Source of the DNA: Burkholderiaceae bacterium
GTDB lineage: Bacteria; Pseudomonadota; Gammaproteobacteria; Burkholderiales; Burkholderiaceae_C
Length of the DNA stretch: 64,000 nt
Reading direction: 5' to 3'
NCBI GenBank assembly: GCA_019751915.1
Contig: JAIEMS010000018.1
Coordinates: 1-64,000 of the forward strand
The notes under the pieces are model-generated. The model was not told the origin of the DNA, made no database searches, and saw nothing but the letters and a program-made list of their open reading frames with translations. Positions 17,649 through 28,364 of this stretch are shown piece by piece (position 1 is the stretch's first letter; every line of letters begins with the position of its first letter). A program made the position numbers and the translations under genes.

Positions 17649-17710
17649 ATCCCTACCCGCGCTAGCGTCAATCGGCGCGGGCGCTGATTTTCGAGTGGAT
17701 TTGAGTAGTA

Positions 17711-17728
17711 TTCAGGGCAAACCCTGAA
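17711..17728 (+). other. Perfect inverted repeat upstream of erpA
   Basis: TTCAGGG and CCCTGAA form perfect 7-bp arms around CAAA. The end lies 13 nt before the erpA ATG, next to the ribosome binding site. It could be an operator or an RNA hairpin that masks initiation. It does not resemble a type 1 IscR site. Confidence 0.4.
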
Positions 17729-17741
17729 ACGGAGTACCCCC

Positions 17742-18104
17742 ATGAGCGCTGTTGCCGAAAATACCCCAACCGAAATGCCTGCCCCCATCTTGTTTACCGA
17801 CAGTGCGGCGGCCAAAGTGGCCGACCTGATTGCCGAAGAAGGCAATCCCGACCTCAAGCTGCGTGTGTTTGTGCAGGGCGGTGGCTGTTCCGGCTTTCAG
17901 TATGGTTTTACTTTTGATGAAATCACCAACGACGATGACACCACCATGACCAAAAATGGCGTGTCGCTGCTGATTGATGCGATGAGCTACCAGTACTTGG
18001 TCGGCGCTGAGATCGACTACAAAGAAGACCTGCAAGGCGCACAGTTTGTCATCAAGAACCCCAACGCCACCACCACCTGTGGTTGCGGTTCGAGCTTTTC
18101 CTGA
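17742..18104 (+). CDS. erpA: Iron-sulfur cluster insertion protein ErpA
   Basis: This 120-residue A-type carrier delivers Fe-S clusters to apoproteins such as IspG. The three conserved cysteines are present: Cys49 in [11 protein letters not shown], and Cys113 and Cys115 in [10 protein letters not shown]. The N-terminal extension before FTDSAA is typical of betaproteobacterial ErpA. It converges with anmK with no intervening base: the erpA stop ends at 18104 and the anmK stop begins at 18105. Confidence 0.97.
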   Translation: MSAVAENTPTEMPAPILFTDSAAAKVADLIAEEGNPDLKLRVFVQGGGCSGFQYGFTFDEITNDDDTTMTKNGVSLLIDAMSYQYLVGAEIDYKEDLQGAQFVIKNPNATTTCGCGSSFS

Positions 18105-19220
18105 TTAAGCCGGGTAGATCGCCCCGAGGATGCGGGCACCGCTGGCACCGGTAACGCTGGGCAGGCTGGCCGTGGCCCCGTGCAGGGCTTGGTATGCCAA
18201 CCATGCAAAGGCGGCGGCCTCGACCTGTTGGGCTGGCAGGCCGTGGGCATCGGTGGCGGTGACGGCCACGCCCGGCAGCAAGGCCTGTAGGCGTGCCATC
18301 AAGTACCGATTGAAAGCACCACCACCACAAACGGCCAGTGTTTTGCTCTCTTTTGCATAGCAGTTTATGCTTGCAGCACAAGCGCTAGCGGTCAATTCGG
18401 TCAGTGTGGCTTGAATATCTTGCGGTGTGGCATTGGCAAAATCGGCCAAGTGCCCGGTCAACCAACCGGGGTTGAAAAGGTCGCGCCCGGTACTCTTGGG
18501 TGCTGGCTGGTGCAAAAATGGCTCCGACAGCAAGCGGGCCAGCAGTGTCGGCACAACCCGGCCTGTAGCCGCCCATGCGCCATCGCGGTCAAACGGCTGG
18601 CCGGTGTGCTGTTGGCACCAAAAATCCATCAAAGCATTGCCGGGGCCACAATCAAAGCCCAGCACACTGCCATCGGCAGCCAAAATGCTCAGATTAGAGA
18701 TGCCGCCCACGTTCAGTACCAGCACGGTGCGACCCGGTTGGGCAAAAACGTGTTGGTGAAAGGCCGGAACCAGCGGCGCACCTTGCCCGCCTGCGGCCAC
18801 GTCACGGCTGCGAAAGTCGGCCACCACGGTGATGCCGGTCAGTTCGGCCAGCAGCGCCGGGTTGTTCAGTTGCAAGGTGTAGCCGATTCCATCAAAAGCC
18901 TGTGGCCGGTGGCGCACCGTTTGGCCGTGGGCACCCAGTGCCGCAATGGCGCTGGCGGGGATGCCACTTTGGGCCAGCAATGCTTGAACCACTTGGGCGT
19001 AGGTGCGGGCCAGTGCGTTAGCGGCCAGCGCAGCGCGGTGCAGTTCGTTGTCGCCCGGGGTGTTGAGGGCGAACAGTTCTGCTCTTAATTCAGGAGCAAA
19101 CGGTGCAGACAGGTGTTGGGCTACGGCCCATTTTGACCCTGAAAAGTCCGCCAGCACGGCATCCACGCCATCGAGCGAAGTGCCCGACATCAAACCGATA
19201 TACAGTGCAGCAGTTTGCAT
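18105..19220 (-). CDS. anmK: Anhydro-N-acetylmuramic acid kinase
   Basis: This enzyme phosphorylates and opens 1,6-anhydro-MurNAc during peptidoglycan recycling. The 371-residue protein begins MQTAALYIGLMSGTSLDGVD, the family signature, with GAHGQTVRHRP and the C-terminal CGGGAFNRYLM following. The ATG at 19220 was chosen over an upstream TTG. It follows the M23 peptidase gene by 28 nt, and both act on cell-wall material. Residues of about 277-292 (around ACAASINCYAKESK) coincide with a 47-nt dispersed repeat lying antisense to the gene. Confidence 0.95.
   Translation of the reverse strand: MQTAALYIGLMSGTSLDGVDAVLADFSGSKWAVAQHLSAPFAPELRAELFALNTPGDNELHRAALAANALARTYAQVVQALLAQSGIPASAIAALGAHGQTVRHRPQAFDGIGYTLQLNNPALLAELTGITVVADFRSRDVAAGGQGAPLVPAFHQHVFAQPGRTVLVLNVGGISNLSILAADGSVLGFDCGPGNALMDFWCQQHTGQPFDRDGAWAATGRVVPTLLARLLSEPFLHQPAPKSTGRDLFNPGWLTGHLADFANATPQDIQATLTELTASACAASINCYAKESKTLAVCGGGAFNRYLMARLQALLPGVAVTATDAHGLPAQQVEAAAFAWLAYQALHGATASLPSVTGASGARILGAIYPA
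18345..18391 (+). repeat. 47-nt dispersed element, copy 4 (inside anmK, antisense)
   Basis: GCTC, 8 nt, ATAGCA, 19 nt, GCGCTAGCGG matches 17 of 20 fixed positions. The N19 segment contains GCTTG and CAAGC, which can pair as a hairpin. The anmK frame stays open through it. Confidence 0.72.
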
Positions 19221-19248
19221 GCGTCGGGCCAGTGCCAAGCCAGAGTTT

Positions 19249-20616
19249 TTACTGTGCGCTGGCTTGTTCGATCAACTGTGCCGAATCAAGCTGGGTACGC
19301 ATCAGGCCTGCCAAACGGTTAAACGCCGGGCGTGCTGCGGTGGGCACTGGGGCGGCGGCCTCGCTTTGTTTAGCAATAATCATCGGGTCTTGGTGGACAC
19401 CATTGACGCGGAACTCAAAATGCAAGTGGGGGCCAGTGGCCCAGCCGGTGGCACCAACGGCCCCAATGGTTTGGCCTTGGGTGACGGCTTGATTGGGGCG
19501 CACATCAATGCGGCTCAAGTGGGCGTAAACGGTGACGTGCTGGTTGCGGTGCTTGACGAACACCACATTGCCAAAACCGTTTTGTGTACCGGCAAATTCG
19601 ACTACGCCGCTGCCCACAGTGCGCACGGCTGTGCCCTTGGGTGCGCCAAAGTCGGTGCCCAAATGGGCGCGCCATGTTTGCAAAATGGGGTGAAAGCGCA
19701 TGGCAAAGCCGCTGGTGACCCGTGAAAACTCCAGCGGTGATGTCAGGTAAGCGCGGCGCAAACTCTCGCCGTTGAGCGCGTAGTAAGAGCCATTTTCTGC
19801 GCCCGGTGCTTGGAACCAAATGGCCTGATGGGCTTTGCCATTGTTGTGGAATTCGGCGCTCAAGACGCGGCCACTGCGCAGTGGCTCTCCATCGGCTTCA
19901 AGGGCTTCATAGACGACCGAAAAGCGGTCCCCCTTGCGCAGTGAGCGGCGAAAATCAATGTCGCCCGAGAACATTTCGGCCATCTGCACGGCAATGCTGT
20001 CGGGAATATTGGCGGCATCGGTAGCGGCAAACAGCGAGCTTTGAATGACACCCCCTGCCAAGCGGTTGGTGGCAACCAAGGGTGCGGTTTCTAGACGCGA
20101 GACAAACCGGCCTTTGTCGACTTTTTCGATCACCAAACGGCGAAAATTACCAGTGCCATCGTCGTAGGCCCAGCGCGCCGTCAGGCGCAGCAGGCGGTGG
20201 TCGTTGGTGGTCTCGGCCTTGACAAAGCGGCCTGCGCGCCCGAGCAAGTTTTGCTGCGTCAAGCTATCGCCACGGAAAAAAGCCGAAGCCGCCGGATCGG
20301 CAATACCCATGCGCCGTAGCAGGGTTTCGGCAGTGTCGGTGACACGCACAATGTCCGAGCGATAGAGTGAAAAACCTGATCCATCGGTCAGTTCGGCCAA
20401 CGTGGAGCCGCTGGCCAGCGACTGCACAGGTTGCTCAATCAGTTGCACCGGCAAGTCCGCCGGGTCTGGGCCTAAAGAGGCCACGGCAAAAGCTCCTCCG
20501 CCGCCAGTCAGCAGCACCACAGCCAGTGCGGTGGTGATGCGTTTGGGGTTTTTTTGGATGCTTTGGGAAATTTGCGATAGCAAAGCCGCGCTGGTGGTGG
20601 TGAGGCCGTTTTTCAA
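19249..20616 (-). CDS. M23-family metallopeptidase (murein hydrolase type)
   Basis: This 455-residue protein has an N-terminal membrane anchor at about residues 27-49 (ITTALAVVLLTGGGGAFAVA). A long middle region contains FSGDIDFRRSLRKGDRFSVVYE, an OapA/LysM-like N-terminal segment of this family. The C-terminal LytM domain has the zinc motif HLGTDFGAP (HxxxD) near residue 335 and HLHFEFRVNG (HxH) near residue 420, so it should be catalytically active. It would cleave peptidoglycan cross-bridges in the periplasm. It is followed closely by anmK. Confidence 0.92.
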   Translation of the reverse strand: MKNGLTTTSAALLSQISQSIQKNPKRITTALAVVLLTGGGGAFAVASLGPDPADLPVQLIEQPVQSLASGSTLAELTDGSGFSLYRSDIVRVTDTAETLLRRMGIADPAASAFFRGDSLTQQNLLGRAGRFVKAETTNDHRLLRLTARWAYDDGTGNFRRLVIEKVDKGRFVSRLETAPLVATNRLAGGVIQSSLFAATDAANIPDSIAVQMAEMFSGDIDFRRSLRKGDRFSVVYEALEADGEPLRSGRVLSAEFHNNGKAHQAIWFQAPGAENGSYYALNGESLRRAYLTSPLEFSRVTSGFAMRFHPILQTWRAHLGTDFGAPKGTAVRTVGSGVVEFAGTQNGFGNVVFVKHRNQHVTVYAHLSRIDVRPNQAVTQGQTIGAVGATGWATGPHLHFEFRVNGVHQDPMIIAKQSEAAAPVPTAARPAFNRLAGLMRTQLDSAQLIEQASAQ

Positions 20617-20952
20617 AATTTCTTCCCAGGGTTAGCGTGTGTCCGGGGCAAACTCCCAGCGTTGGGGCTGGGTACGACCGAGCGCACAGACTGTCGGGTG
20701 CAGTGTTTCAAAAGTATTCAATCCACGCCTGTCCAAAGGCGGCTTTGGAGAGGCTTGCGCCCCTCACAAAATGATTTTATTCCCTTGAAAGGGCGGGTTC
20801 TAAACCGGAGTTAGTTTCAAAAGAATGAAAAAACAACCTATGAGAGCCTGCGCCTGCAAATTGGGGCAAAGTATAGCCAAGACCCCCACCAGTTTCAATC
20901 CGCATTCCCGAGCGGGGTTGTCGTGGACTTGGTGACGGCTGTTACGCGGTGG
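20617..20952. other. 336-nt intergenic region without a recognisable gene
   Basis: The stretch separates the starts of M23 and the end of prfA, both minus-strand genes. It contains a near-perfect hairpin: TCCAAAG (20732-20738) and CTTTGGA (20743-20749) around GCGG, extended outward by GCCT and AGGC across a mismatch. I see no ORF with coding character, no clear -10/-35 pair and no match to a known RNA gene. Confidence 0.6.
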
Positions 20953-22041
20953 TTACGCAGCACCGGCTTGCTCTAGTTCGGCGAGCTGTTCGGCTTCGCG
21001 GGCATGGGCCATGGCTTGGAGCACTTCGTCCAAATCGCCTTCCATGATGGCGAGCAATTTGTACAGCGTCAGGTTGATGCGGTGGTCGGTCAGGCGACCC
21101 TGCGGAAAGTTGTAGGTGCGAATGCGGTCAGAGCGGTCGCCGCTGCCAATCAGCCCCTTGCGCTCGGCGGCTTCTTTGGCGGCACGTTCGCTGCGCTCTT
21201 TTTCCTGTATCCGCGCTTGCAGCACTTGCAGGGCTTTGGCTTTGTTGCTGTGCTGGCTGCGACCGTCTTGGCACTCAGCGACAATGCCGGTGGGCAAATG
21301 CACCACCCGCACGGCTGAATCGGTTTTGTTGATGTGTTGGCCGCCCGCGCCGCTGGCGCGAAAGGTGTCAATGCGCAAATCGGCCGGATTGAGCTTGATG
21401 GCTTCGGTTTCGTCTGGTTCGGGCATCACCGCGACGGTACACGCGCTGGTGTGAATGCGCCCTTGGGTTTCGGTGGCGGGAACGCGCTGCACGCGGTGGC
21501 CGCCAGACTCAAAGCGCAGCCTGCCGTAGGCGTTGTCGCCCGCTACGCGCAGCACGATTTCTTTGTAGCCGCCCAGTTCAGATGCGCTTTCGCTGACGAC
21601 TTCGATTTGCCAGCCAATGTTGGCGGCATAGCGCATGTACATCCGAGCCAAGTCGCCAGCAAACAGCGCTGATTCATCACCACCCGTACCGGCGCGGATT
21701 TCTAAAAAGGCATTGCGGGCATCGTCAGGGTCTTTGGGCAGCAGCAGGCGCTGTAATTCGGCTTCTAGTTGCAGCAATTCAGCTTGGCTGCTGTCGATTT
21801 CTTCGGCGGCCATCTCGGCCATTTCGGGGTCGGCCAGCATCTCTTGGGCTGCGGTCAAATCGGCTTGGCGCTGGCACCAGCGGGCGTAACGTCCGGCAAT
21901 TTGCGTCACTTCAGCGTGCTCACGCGACAGTACCCGGTACTGCGCCATATCGCCCATGATGTCTTCGCGCGAGAGCAAGAAGTCAAGTTCGGCCAAGCGC
22001 CGTGCGTAGCGCTCCAACTGGTTCAGGAGAAAGGGTTGCAT
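20953..22041 (-). CDS. prfA: Peptide chain release factor 1
   Basis: RF1 terminates translation at UAA and UAG. The 362-residue protein carries the GGQ peptidyl-hydrolysis motif in [15 protein letters not shown] near residue 233. The tripeptide anticodon PAT is at [15 protein letters not shown], which identifies RF1 rather than RF2. It lies 90 nt downstream of hemA on the same strand, the common hemA-prfA pairing. A PrmC methyltransferase gene would be expected next but is not present downstream here. Confidence 0.98.
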   Translation of the reverse strand: MQPFLLNQLERYARRLAELDFLLSREDIMGDMAQYRVLSREHAEVTQIAGRYARWCQRQADLTAAQEMLADPEMAEMAAEEIDSSQAELLQLEAELQRLLLPKDPDDARNAFLEIRAGTGGDESALFAGDLARMYMRYAANIGWQIEVVSESASELGGYKEIVLRVAGDNAYGRLRFESGGHRVQRVPATETQGRIHTSACTVAVMPEPDETEAIKLNPADLRIDTFRASGAGGQHINKTDSAVRVVHLPTGIVAECQDGRSQHSNKAKALQVLQARIQEKERSERAAKEAAERKGLIGSGDRSDRIRTYNFPQGRLTDHRINLTLYKLLAIMEGDLDEVLQAMAHAREAEQLAELEQAGAA

Positions 22042-22131
22042 GCGAGTGGCGAGGGTGGTTATGGGCCAAAAAGCGGCCCGCTCGGTGGGCCAAGGGTGCG
22101 CGCGGGCGCGTTCGGTGGTGTGCTGCGGCGG

Positions 22132-23433
22132 CTACAAGCGGCTTTTGCCTTGCGAGCGCAAGAACAAGCGCGAGGCCATGCGCGCGGTTTTTTCGCGGGC
22201 GCTGGCATCGCTGTTGCGCAATTCGGCCAAAGTGCCGTGGAGCATTTTTTGGGCTACACCGCGCGACAGTGCTTCTAGTACGGCATCCATGTCTTCGCCG
22301 CGCGCCAAGCGTTTGCGGGCACGGGCCAGCTCGGTGGCACGCCAAGCGTCGGCTTGGCTGTGGAGTTGGCGAATCAAGGGCACCACGCCGTGGTGGGGGT
22401 CGCGCTGGTCCATCCAGTGCATAAAACTTTGCACCCCGGCATCAATGATGGCTTCGGCCTGCGCTACGGCTGCTTGGCGGTTGGCCTGTGCGGTTTGCAC
22501 CACATGGGCCAAATCATCGACGGTGTAGAGGTACACGTCTTCCAGCGCCTTGACCTCGGGTTCGATGTCGCGCGGCACTGCCAAATCGACCATGAACATG
22601 GGGCGGTGGCGGCGCTTCTTCAACGCCCGCTCGACCGCGCCCAGCCCGACAAGGGGCAAGCTGCTGGCGGTGCAACTGATGATGATGTCAAATTCGTGCA
22701 GGCGTTCGGGCAGGTCGGCCAAGCGCATGGCCTCGCCGCCAAAGCGGGTGGCGAGTTTTTCGCCGCGCTCCAAGGTGCGGTTGGCAATGGCGATGGCTTT
22801 GGGGTTGCGGGCGGCAAAATGGGTTGCCGTCAGCTCAATCATTTCGCCAGCGCCGACAAACAACACCCGAGTTTGGGCCAAATCTTCAAACAATTGCCCT
22901 GCCAAGCGCACCGCTGCTGCGGCCATGCTGATGCTGTGAGCGCCGATTTCGGTCGAGGTACGCACCTCTTTGGCGACCGCAAAGCTGCGCTGGAACAACT
23001 GGTTGAGTGTGCTGCCCAGCGCGCCAGCACTTTCGGCAGCGCGCACTGCATCTTTCATTTGGCCGAGAATTTGCGGCTCGCCCAGCACCATGGAATCGAG
23101 GCCGCTGGCAACGCGAAAAGCGTGCCGGGCCACCGGGCCGTTTTCAAGCACATAAGAGTGTGAGCGCAGCACATCGGTGCTGACACCGCCGCTGTGGGCC
23201 AGCCAACCCAGCGTGTGCTCTAGCGCGGCGTGGTCGCCAGCGCAGTAAATTTCGGTGCGGTTGCAGGTGGACAAAATGGCCGACTCAATGCCCGCTCCGA
23301 CACCGGGCTGTGGCCCTAGCGCTTGGCGCAAGCCGTGCAGCGTCGGGCCGATTTGGTCGAGCGCGAACGCAAAGCGGCCACGCAGATCGAGCGGCGCGGT
23401 GGTGTGGTTGATGCCGAGGGCCCAGACTGCCAT
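22132..23433 (-). CDS. hemA: Glutamyl-tRNA reductase
   Basis: This enzyme reduces Glu-tRNA(Glu) to glutamate-1-semialdehyde, the first step of C5 tetrapyrrole synthesis. The N-terminus [18 protein letters not shown] is the family start. The catalytic Cys is in [11 protein letters not shown] near residue 55, and NADPH binding is at [17 protein letters not shown]. The 433-residue length is normal. A -10-like TATAAT ends only 8 nt before the start codon and no Shine-Dalgarno sequence precedes it. This suggests either a leaderless transcript or a different promoter. Confidence 0.97.
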   Translation of the reverse strand: MAVWALGINHTTAPLDLRGRFAFALDQIGPTLHGLRQALGPQPGVGAGIESAILSTCNRTEIYCAGDHAALEHTLGWLAHSGGVSTDVLRSHSYVLENGPVARHAFRVASGLDSMVLGEPQILGQMKDAVRAAESAGALGSTLNQLFQRSFAVAKEVRTSTEIGAHSISMAAAAVRLAGQLFEDLAQTRVLFVGAGEMIELTATHFAARNPKAIAIANRTLERGEKLATRFGGEAMRLADLPERLHEFDIIISCTASSLPLVGLGAVERALKKRRHRPMFMVDLAVPRDIEPEVKALEDVYLYTVDDLAHVVQTAQANRQAAVAQAEAIIDAGVQSFMHWMDQRDPHHGVVPLIRQLHSQADAWRATELARARKRLARGEDMDAVLEALSRGVAQKMLHGTLAELRNSDASAREKTARMASRLFLRSQGKSRL

Positions 23434-23441
23434 AAGTGCCG

Positions 23442-23447
23442 ATTATA
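23442..23447 (-). promoter_or_regulatory. -10-like box immediately before hemA
   Basis: TATAAT on the minus strand ends 8 nt before the hemA ATG, which would place the transcription start within about 3 nt of the start codon. No -35 match is seen at 16-18 nt. Confidence 0.4.
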
Positions 23448-23506
23448 AAATTGTTGGCCGTGCTGACCGCTGGTGTCAGTGCAAACCTTCTCTGCGCGCA
23501 CTGTTC

Positions 23507-23800
23507 ATGGGCTTTTTGGCCGCCTTTTTTCACCTTGTTAATTTCATTGCACCGGCGGCTGTGTTGGCACCGTTGCTGTGGCTTGGGGGGCGGTTTTTGA
23601 TGCAAAAACAAGCTCTAGCCCTTGTCTGGTGGAAGCAAGTAGCTATTAATTTTATAGCTGGGTGTCTGGTGTTGTTGGCCGGTTTGGTGTTGCTCGGGCG
23701 CGACGGCAAAATGCTCACCTACGCTGCGCTGGTGCTGGTCTGTGCCACCAGCCAGTGGGCTTGTACGGTGGATTGGCAGCGTTCCAAAAGCGCTACATAG
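23507..23800 (+). CDS. Small three-helix membrane protein of unknown function
   Basis: The open frame encodes 97 residues with three hydrophobic segments: [40 protein letters not shown] and [17 protein letters not shown]. It is divergent from hemA and has no good ribosome binding site. The ATG at 23507 was chosen because upstream codons only mirror hemA. Residues of about 36-51 coincide with an antisense copy of the 47-nt repeat, so part of the protein derives from it. I do not recognise a named family. Confidence 0.6.
   Translation: MGFLAAFFHLVNFIAPAAVLAPLLWLGGRFLMQKQALALVWWKQVAINFIAGCLVLLAGLVLLGRDGKMLTYAALVLVCATSQWACTVDWQRSKSAT
23612..23658 (-). repeat. 47-nt dispersed element, copy 5 (inside small membrane protein gene, antisense)
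   Basis: Read on the minus strand it is GCTA, 8 nt, ATAGCT, 19 nt, GGGCTAGAGC, matching 18 of 20 fixed positions. It has CTTG and CAAG arms inside the N19 segment. Confidence 0.78.
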
Positions 23801-23895
23801 CCACGTTCGTGCAGGCGTCATGCCAATTTCCTAAAATCATCTTTTGCGAGTTCCCAGACGGCTGGGCACGCAGCCCACACTTCAGGTTCCACTCC

Positions 23896-26800
23896 ATGAA
23901 TGCTCCCACCGCGTTGGCCGCCCTGATGGCGCAAACCCCCGAGCCCGTGCGATTGCGCGAAATTCCTTACAACTACACCAGTTTTTCCGACCGCGAAATC
24001 GTTATTCGCTTGCTCGGTGCCCGCGCTTGGGAGTTGCTCGGGCAGTTGCGCCAAGAGCGCCACACCGGGCGCTCGGCGCGCATGCTCTACGAGGTGCTCG
24101 GCGATATTTGGGTGGTGCAGCGCAACCCGTATTTGCAAGACGATTTGCTCGATAACCCCGGTCGGCGCAAGCTGTTGGTGCAAGCCTTGGAGCACCGCCT
24201 GAGCGATGTGCAAAAGCGCCGCAAACCCCAAGACGACCCGGCCCGCGATGCGCTGGTGGGCGAGTTGATGCAATCGGCCATCCAAGCCGTGCAGCGTTTT
24301 GATGCCACCTTTGAAGACATCGCCCAACTGCGCCGCCAAGTGCGCCGCACGCTGGGGCGGCTGACGGCCAAAGACAACATCAAGTTTGATGGGCTGTCGC
24401 GCGTCAGCCACGTCACCGACGCGACCGACTGGCGCGTCGAATACCCCTTCGTCGTGTTGACCCCCGATTCCGAAATCGAAATGGCCGCGCTGGTCAAGGG
24501 TTGCATTGAGTTGGGGCTGACCATCATTCCACGCGGGGGCGGCACTGGCTACACCGGCGGGGCCATTCCGCTGACCGACAAGAGCGCCGTCATCAACACC
24601 GAAAAGCTCGAAGCCATGACCGAGGTCGAGATGCGCGCTCTGCCCGGTTTAGAGGGAGAATTCGCCACGGTGTGGACGGAGGCGGGCGTGGTCACGCAGC
24701 GCGTTGCCGATGCCGCCGAGCGTGCGGGCTATGTCTTTGCCGTCGATCCGACCAGCGCCGAGGCCTCGTGCATTGGCGGCAACATCGCCATGAACGCGGG
24801 CGGCAAAAAAGCCGTGCTCTGGGGCACGGCGCTGGACAACTTGGCAAGCTGGCGCATGGTCACGCCCAATGCAGAGTGGCTGGAGGTGACGCGCATCGGC
24901 CACAACTTGGGCAAAATTCACGATGCCGACGTTGCCAGCTTTGAGTTGAACTACTACCAAGCCGACGGCAAAACCTTCATCCGCACCGAACGACTGGACA
25001 TTCCCGGCCCATCGTTTCGCAAAGAAGGCTTGGGCAAGGACGTGACCGACAAGTTCTTGAGCGGCTTGCCGGGCATCCAAAAAGAGGGCTGCGATGGCTT
25101 GATTACCAGCGCCCGCTGGGTGGTGCACCGCATGCCCGGGCACACCCGCACCGTCTGCCTTGAATTTTTTGGCAATGCCAAAGACGCTGTGCCCAGCATT
25201 GTCGAAATCAAAGACTTTATGTTCGCCGAGCAAAAACGCTCGGGCGTGCTGCTGGCCGGGCTGGAGCACTTGGACGACCGCTACCTGAAGGCGGTGGGCT
25301 ACACCACCAAGAGCAAAAAGCACGGTGGCTTGCCCAAAATGGTGCTGTTTGGCGATATTGCCGGTGACAACGCCGACGATGTGGCCCGTGTCACCAGCGA
25401 AGTGGTGCGCATTGCCAACTCGCGCAGCGGCGAGGGTTTTATTGCCATCAGCCCCGATGCGCGCAAAAAATTCTGGGCCGACCGCAAGCGCACCGCCGCC
25501 ATCAGCCGCCATACCAACGCCTTCAAAATCAACGAAGACGTGGTCATTCCACTGCCGCGCATGGCCGAGTACACCGACGGCATTGAGCGCATCAACATCG
25601 AACTGAGTTTGCGCAACAAGCTCAAGCTGTGCGATGAGATGGAGGTGTTTTTCAGCCGAGGCAACCTGCCACTGGGCAAGCACGACGAAACCAGCGAAAT
25701 CCCCGCCGCAGAAATGCTCGAAGACCGGGTGGCGCAGGCGCTGGCGGTGTTGACCGAGGTGCGCGCGCTCTGGCAAGGTTGGCTGCTGGACGTGGCAACG
25801 CTGTTTCCGCAGTTGCAAGACCACCGCTTGCGCGCCAGTTGGAAAACGCAAATTCGGGCGCGGTTGCAAGATATTTTTACCGGCGCGGCCTTTCAGCCCA
25901 TTTTGGCCGAGTGCAATGCCATCCACCAGCGCGTGCTCAAGGGGCGGGTGTGGGTGGCGCTGCACATGCACGCGGGCGATGGCAACGTCCATACCAACAT
26001 CCCCGTCAACAGCGACGATTACGAGATGCTACAAGCGGCCCACGGCGCGGTCGAGCGCATCATGGTGCTGGCGCGCAGCTTGGATGGGGTGATTTCGGGC
26101 GAGCATGGCATTGGCATCACCAAACTCGAATTTTTGACCGACGAAGAGCTGCGTCCGTTTACCGAATACAAGCGCAAGGTAGACCCCGAAGGGCGTTTCA
26201 ACAAAGGAAAGTTGCTCCGAAAATCAGAGCAGACAAATCCATCAGGGCAAGGGCTGGATGCCAATGCGAGCCAAAAATTGGCCGCCAATGCCATGCCGCA
26301 TGCCGATTTGACCAACGCCTACACCCCCAGTTTTGGGCTGATGGGGCATGAGTCGCTCATCATGCAGCAAAGCGACATCGGCGCGATTGCCGATTCGGTC
26401 AAAGACTGCCTGCGCTGCGGCAAGTGCAAGCCGGTGTGCTCGACCCATGTGCCGCGCGCCAATTTGCTCTACAGCCCGCGCAACAAAATTTTGGCGACCT
26501 CGTTGCTGGTCGAAGCCTTTTTGTACGAAGAGCAAACGCGCCGGGGCGTGTCGATCAAGCATTGGCAAGAGTTTGAAGATGTGGCCGACCACTGCACGGT
26601 GTGCCACCGCTGCGAAAGCCCTTGCCCAGTCAAAATCGACTTTGGCGATGTCACCATGAACATGCGCAACCTGCTGCGCAAGATGGGCAAAAAGACCTTC
26701 CGTCCGGGCAACGCGCTGGCCATGACGATGCTCAACGCCACCAGCCCCGACACCATCAAGCTGCTGCGCTCGGCCATGGTGGGGGTGGGCTTTAAGGCCC

Positions 26801-27819
26801 AGCGCTTGGCCGTCGATGTGCTGCGCAAAATGGGCCGCAAGCAAACCGCCAAACCACCGGCCACGGTGGGCGCAGCCCCGATCAAAGAGCAGGTGATTCA
26901 CTTCATCAACAAAAAGCTCCCCGGTGGCCTGCCCAAGCAAACCGCCCGCGCCTTGCTGGACATTGAAGACAAAGACTACGTTCCGATCATCCGTGACCCC
27001 AAAGCCACCACAGCCGAAACTGAGGCGGTGTTTTACTTTCCGGGTTGTGGCTCGGAGCGGCTGTTCAGCCAAGTCGGGCTGGCAACGCAGGCCATGCTCT
27101 GGCACGCCGGAGTGCAAACGGTGCTGCCGCCGGGCTACCTGTGCTGCGGCTACCCCCAGCGCGGCTCGGGCCAGTTCGATAAGGCCGAGAAAATGATTAC
27201 CGACAACCGGGTGTTGTTTCACCGCGTTGCCAACACGCTCAATTATTTGGACATCAAAACCGTGGTGGTTTCGTGCGGAACCTGCTACGACCAATTGCAA
27301 AAATACGAGTTTGAGCAGATATTTCCGGGTTGCCGCATCATCGACATTCACGAGTATTTGCTCGAAAAAGGCATCACGCTGCAAGGCAAGGGTGCATACC
27401 TGTACCACGAGCCTTGCCATAATCCGATGAAGTTGCAAGACTCCATGAAAACCGTCAAGGCGCTGGTCGGGAACAATGTTCTCAAAAGCGAGCGCTGCTG
27501 TGGTGAGTCGGGCACACTGGGAGTCACGCGGCCCGACATTTCGACGCAAGTGCGCTTTCGTAAGGAAGAAGAAATTCGCAAGGGCGAAACTGCACTGCGC
27601 GCCTCGGGTCAAGTCGGGGCCAAAGAGAATGTGAAAATTCTGACGAGTTGCCCTAGCTGCTTGCAAGGACTGACGCGCTATGGCGATGATTTGCAAAACG
27701 GCTTGCTTGAAGCCGATTACATCGTGATTGAAATGGCCAAAGAAATTCTGGGTGAAAACTGGTTACCCGAGTATGTGCAGCGCGCCAACCAAGGCGGCAT
27801 CGAACGGGTGCTGGTTTGA
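23896..27819 (+). CDS. Giant FAD-linked oxidase / Fe-S oxidoreductase (DUF3683, GlcD-GlcF-like)
   Basis: This 1307-residue protein fuses several modules. Residues of about 10-150 match the DUF3683-type N-terminus ([19 protein letters not shown]). An FAD-binding PCMH domain contains [16 protein letters not shown], and an FAD-oxidase C-terminal domain ([16 protein letters not shown]) ends near residue 780. Two 4Fe-4S motifs follow, [11 protein letters not shown] near residue 838 and [12 protein letters not shown] near residue 900. Two CCG domains complete it ([36 protein letters not shown]). The layout resembles a fused 2-hydroxyacid dehydrogenase delivering electrons to the quinone pool. The true substrate is unknown; D-lactate or glycolate are analogies only. 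The ATG at 23896 begins the conserved region. Confidence 0.85.
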   Translation: MNAPTALAALMAQTPEPVRLREIPYNYTSFSDREIVIRLLGARAWELLGQLRQERHTGRSARMLYEVLGDIWVVQRNPYLQDDLLDNPGRRKLLVQALEHRLSDVQKRRKPQDDPARDALVGELMQSAIQAVQRFDATFEDIAQLRRQVRRTLGRLTAKDNIKFDGLSRVSHVTDATDWRVEYPFVVLTPDSEIEMAALVKGCIELGLTIIPRGGGTGYTGGAIPLTDKSAVINTEKLEAMTEVEMRALPGLEGEFATVWTEAGVVTQRVADAAERAGYVFAVDPTSAEASCIGGNIAMNAGGKKAVLWGTALDNLASWRMVTPNAEWLEVTRIGHNLGKIHDADVASFELNYYQADGKTFIRTERLDIPGPSFRKEGLGKDVTDKFLSGLPGIQKEGCDGLITSARWVVHRMPGHTRTVCLEFFGNAKDAVPSIVEIKDFMFAEQKRSGVLLAGLEHLDDRYLKAVGYTTKSKKHGGLPKMVLFGDIAGDNADDVARVTSEVVRIANSRSGEGFIAISPDARKKFWADRKRTAAISRHTNAFKINEDVVIPLPRMAEYTDGIERINIELSLRNKLKLCDEMEVFFSRGNLPLGKHDETSEIPAAEMLEDRVAQALAVLTEVRALWQGWLLDVATLFPQLQDHRLRASWKTQIRARLQDIFTGAAFQPILAECNAIHQRVLKGRVWVALHMHAGDGNVHTNIPVNSDDYEMLQAAHGAVERIMVLARSLDGVISGEHGIGITKLEFLTDEELRPFTEYKRKVDPEGRFNKGKLLRKSEQTNPSGQGLDANASQKLAANAMPHADLTNAYTPSFGLMGHESLIMQQSDIGAIADSVKDCLRCGKCKPVCSTHVPRANLLYSPRNKILATSLLVEAFLYEEQTRRGVSIKHWQEFEDVADHCTVCHRCESPCPVKIDFGDVTMNMRNLLRKMGKKTFRPGNALAMTMLNATSPDTIKLLRSAMVGVGFKAQRLAVDVLRKMGRKQTAKPPATVGAAPIKEQVIHFINKKLPGGLPKQTARALLDIEDKDYVPIIRDPKATTAETEAVFYFPGCGSERLFSQVGLATQAMLWHAGVQTVLPPGYLCCGYPQRGSGQFDKAEKMITDNRVLFHRVANTLNYLDIKTVVVSCGTCYDQLQKYEFEQIFPGCRIIDIHEYLLEKGITLQGKGAYLYHEPCHNPMKLQDSMKTVKALVGNNVLKSERCCGESGTLGVTRPDISTQVRFRKEEEIRKGETALRASGQVGAKENVKILTSCPSCLQGLTRYGDDLQNGLLEADYIVIEMAKEILGENWLPEYVQRANQGGIERVLV

Positions 27820-28292
27820 CTACCGCGTTCACTCTGCCCGTCGAGCCGGTCAAAGCGCCGGTGTTGTTGCCCGACTGCCCGCTGTGCACTGCCGATGGCG
27901 GCACCGTCATCTGGCGCGATGAGCGCTTGCGCGTCGTCCGCGCCGATGAGCCAGGGTTTGCCGCGTTTTACCGCGTCATCTGGAACTCCCACATAGCGGA
28001 GTTTTCTGAGCTGTCGGGGTTCGAGCGCATGCACTGCATGGAGGTGGTGACGGTGCTAGAGCGCACGCTGATTCAGCATCTGGCCCCGACCAAAATCAAC
28101 CTCGCAGCGCTGGGCAACCAAGTGCCCCACCTGCACTGGCACGTGGTGGCGCGCTTTGATTGGGACAGCCACTTTCCGGCCCCGGTATGGGCCGCCGCCC
28201 AGCGCGAACGCAATCTGGCCCAAGAAGCCGCCGTGCGTGAACGCCTGCCCGCCCTCGAAGCGGTGCTGCGCCTGCAATTGCCCCGTTGCTGA
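27816..28292 (+). CDS. HIT-family nucleotide-binding protein
   Basis: This 158-residue protein carries the histidine triad HLHWHVV near residue 110 and a C-x2-C pair near the N-terminus ([10 protein letters not shown]). HIT proteins hydrolyse or transfer nucleotidyl groups on phosphoramidates and diadenosine polyphosphates. The start appears to be a TTG at 27816 that overlaps the stop of the preceding oxidoreductase (TTGA); no ATG or GTG lies before the conserved N-terminus. Translation is therefore probably coupled to the large upstream gene. Confidence 0.88.
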   Translation: MTTAFTLPVEPVKAPVLLPDCPLCTADGGTVIWRDERLRVVRADEPGFAAFYRVIWNSHIAEFSELSGFERMHCMEVVTVLERTLIQHLAPTKINLAALGNQVPHLHWHVVARFDWDSHFPAPVWAAAQRERNLAQEAAVRERLPALEAVLRLQLPRC

Positions 28293-28364
28293 CCGCTGCG
28301 CCGCAAGCCAGCGCGGGATGGGACAATCGGGGGCAGTTTTTGCAGTTTCCCCGAGGTAATCTTC

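Noticed and set aside
20732-20749. Hairpin in the 336-nt gap as a small RNA or terminator
   Set aside because: No T-run and no promoter pair on either strand; no similarity to a known RNA could be recognised.
23662-23895. Upstream extension of the giant oxidoreductase frame
   Set aside because: The extra codons overlap the small membrane protein gene in another frame and lack family similarity; the ATG at 23896 begins the conserved N-terminus.
24649-27696. Long open frames antisense to the giant oxidoreductase (24649-25992 and 26242-27696)
   Set aside because: They are composition shadows of the sense gene, with His/Gln/Ala-rich low-information sequence.
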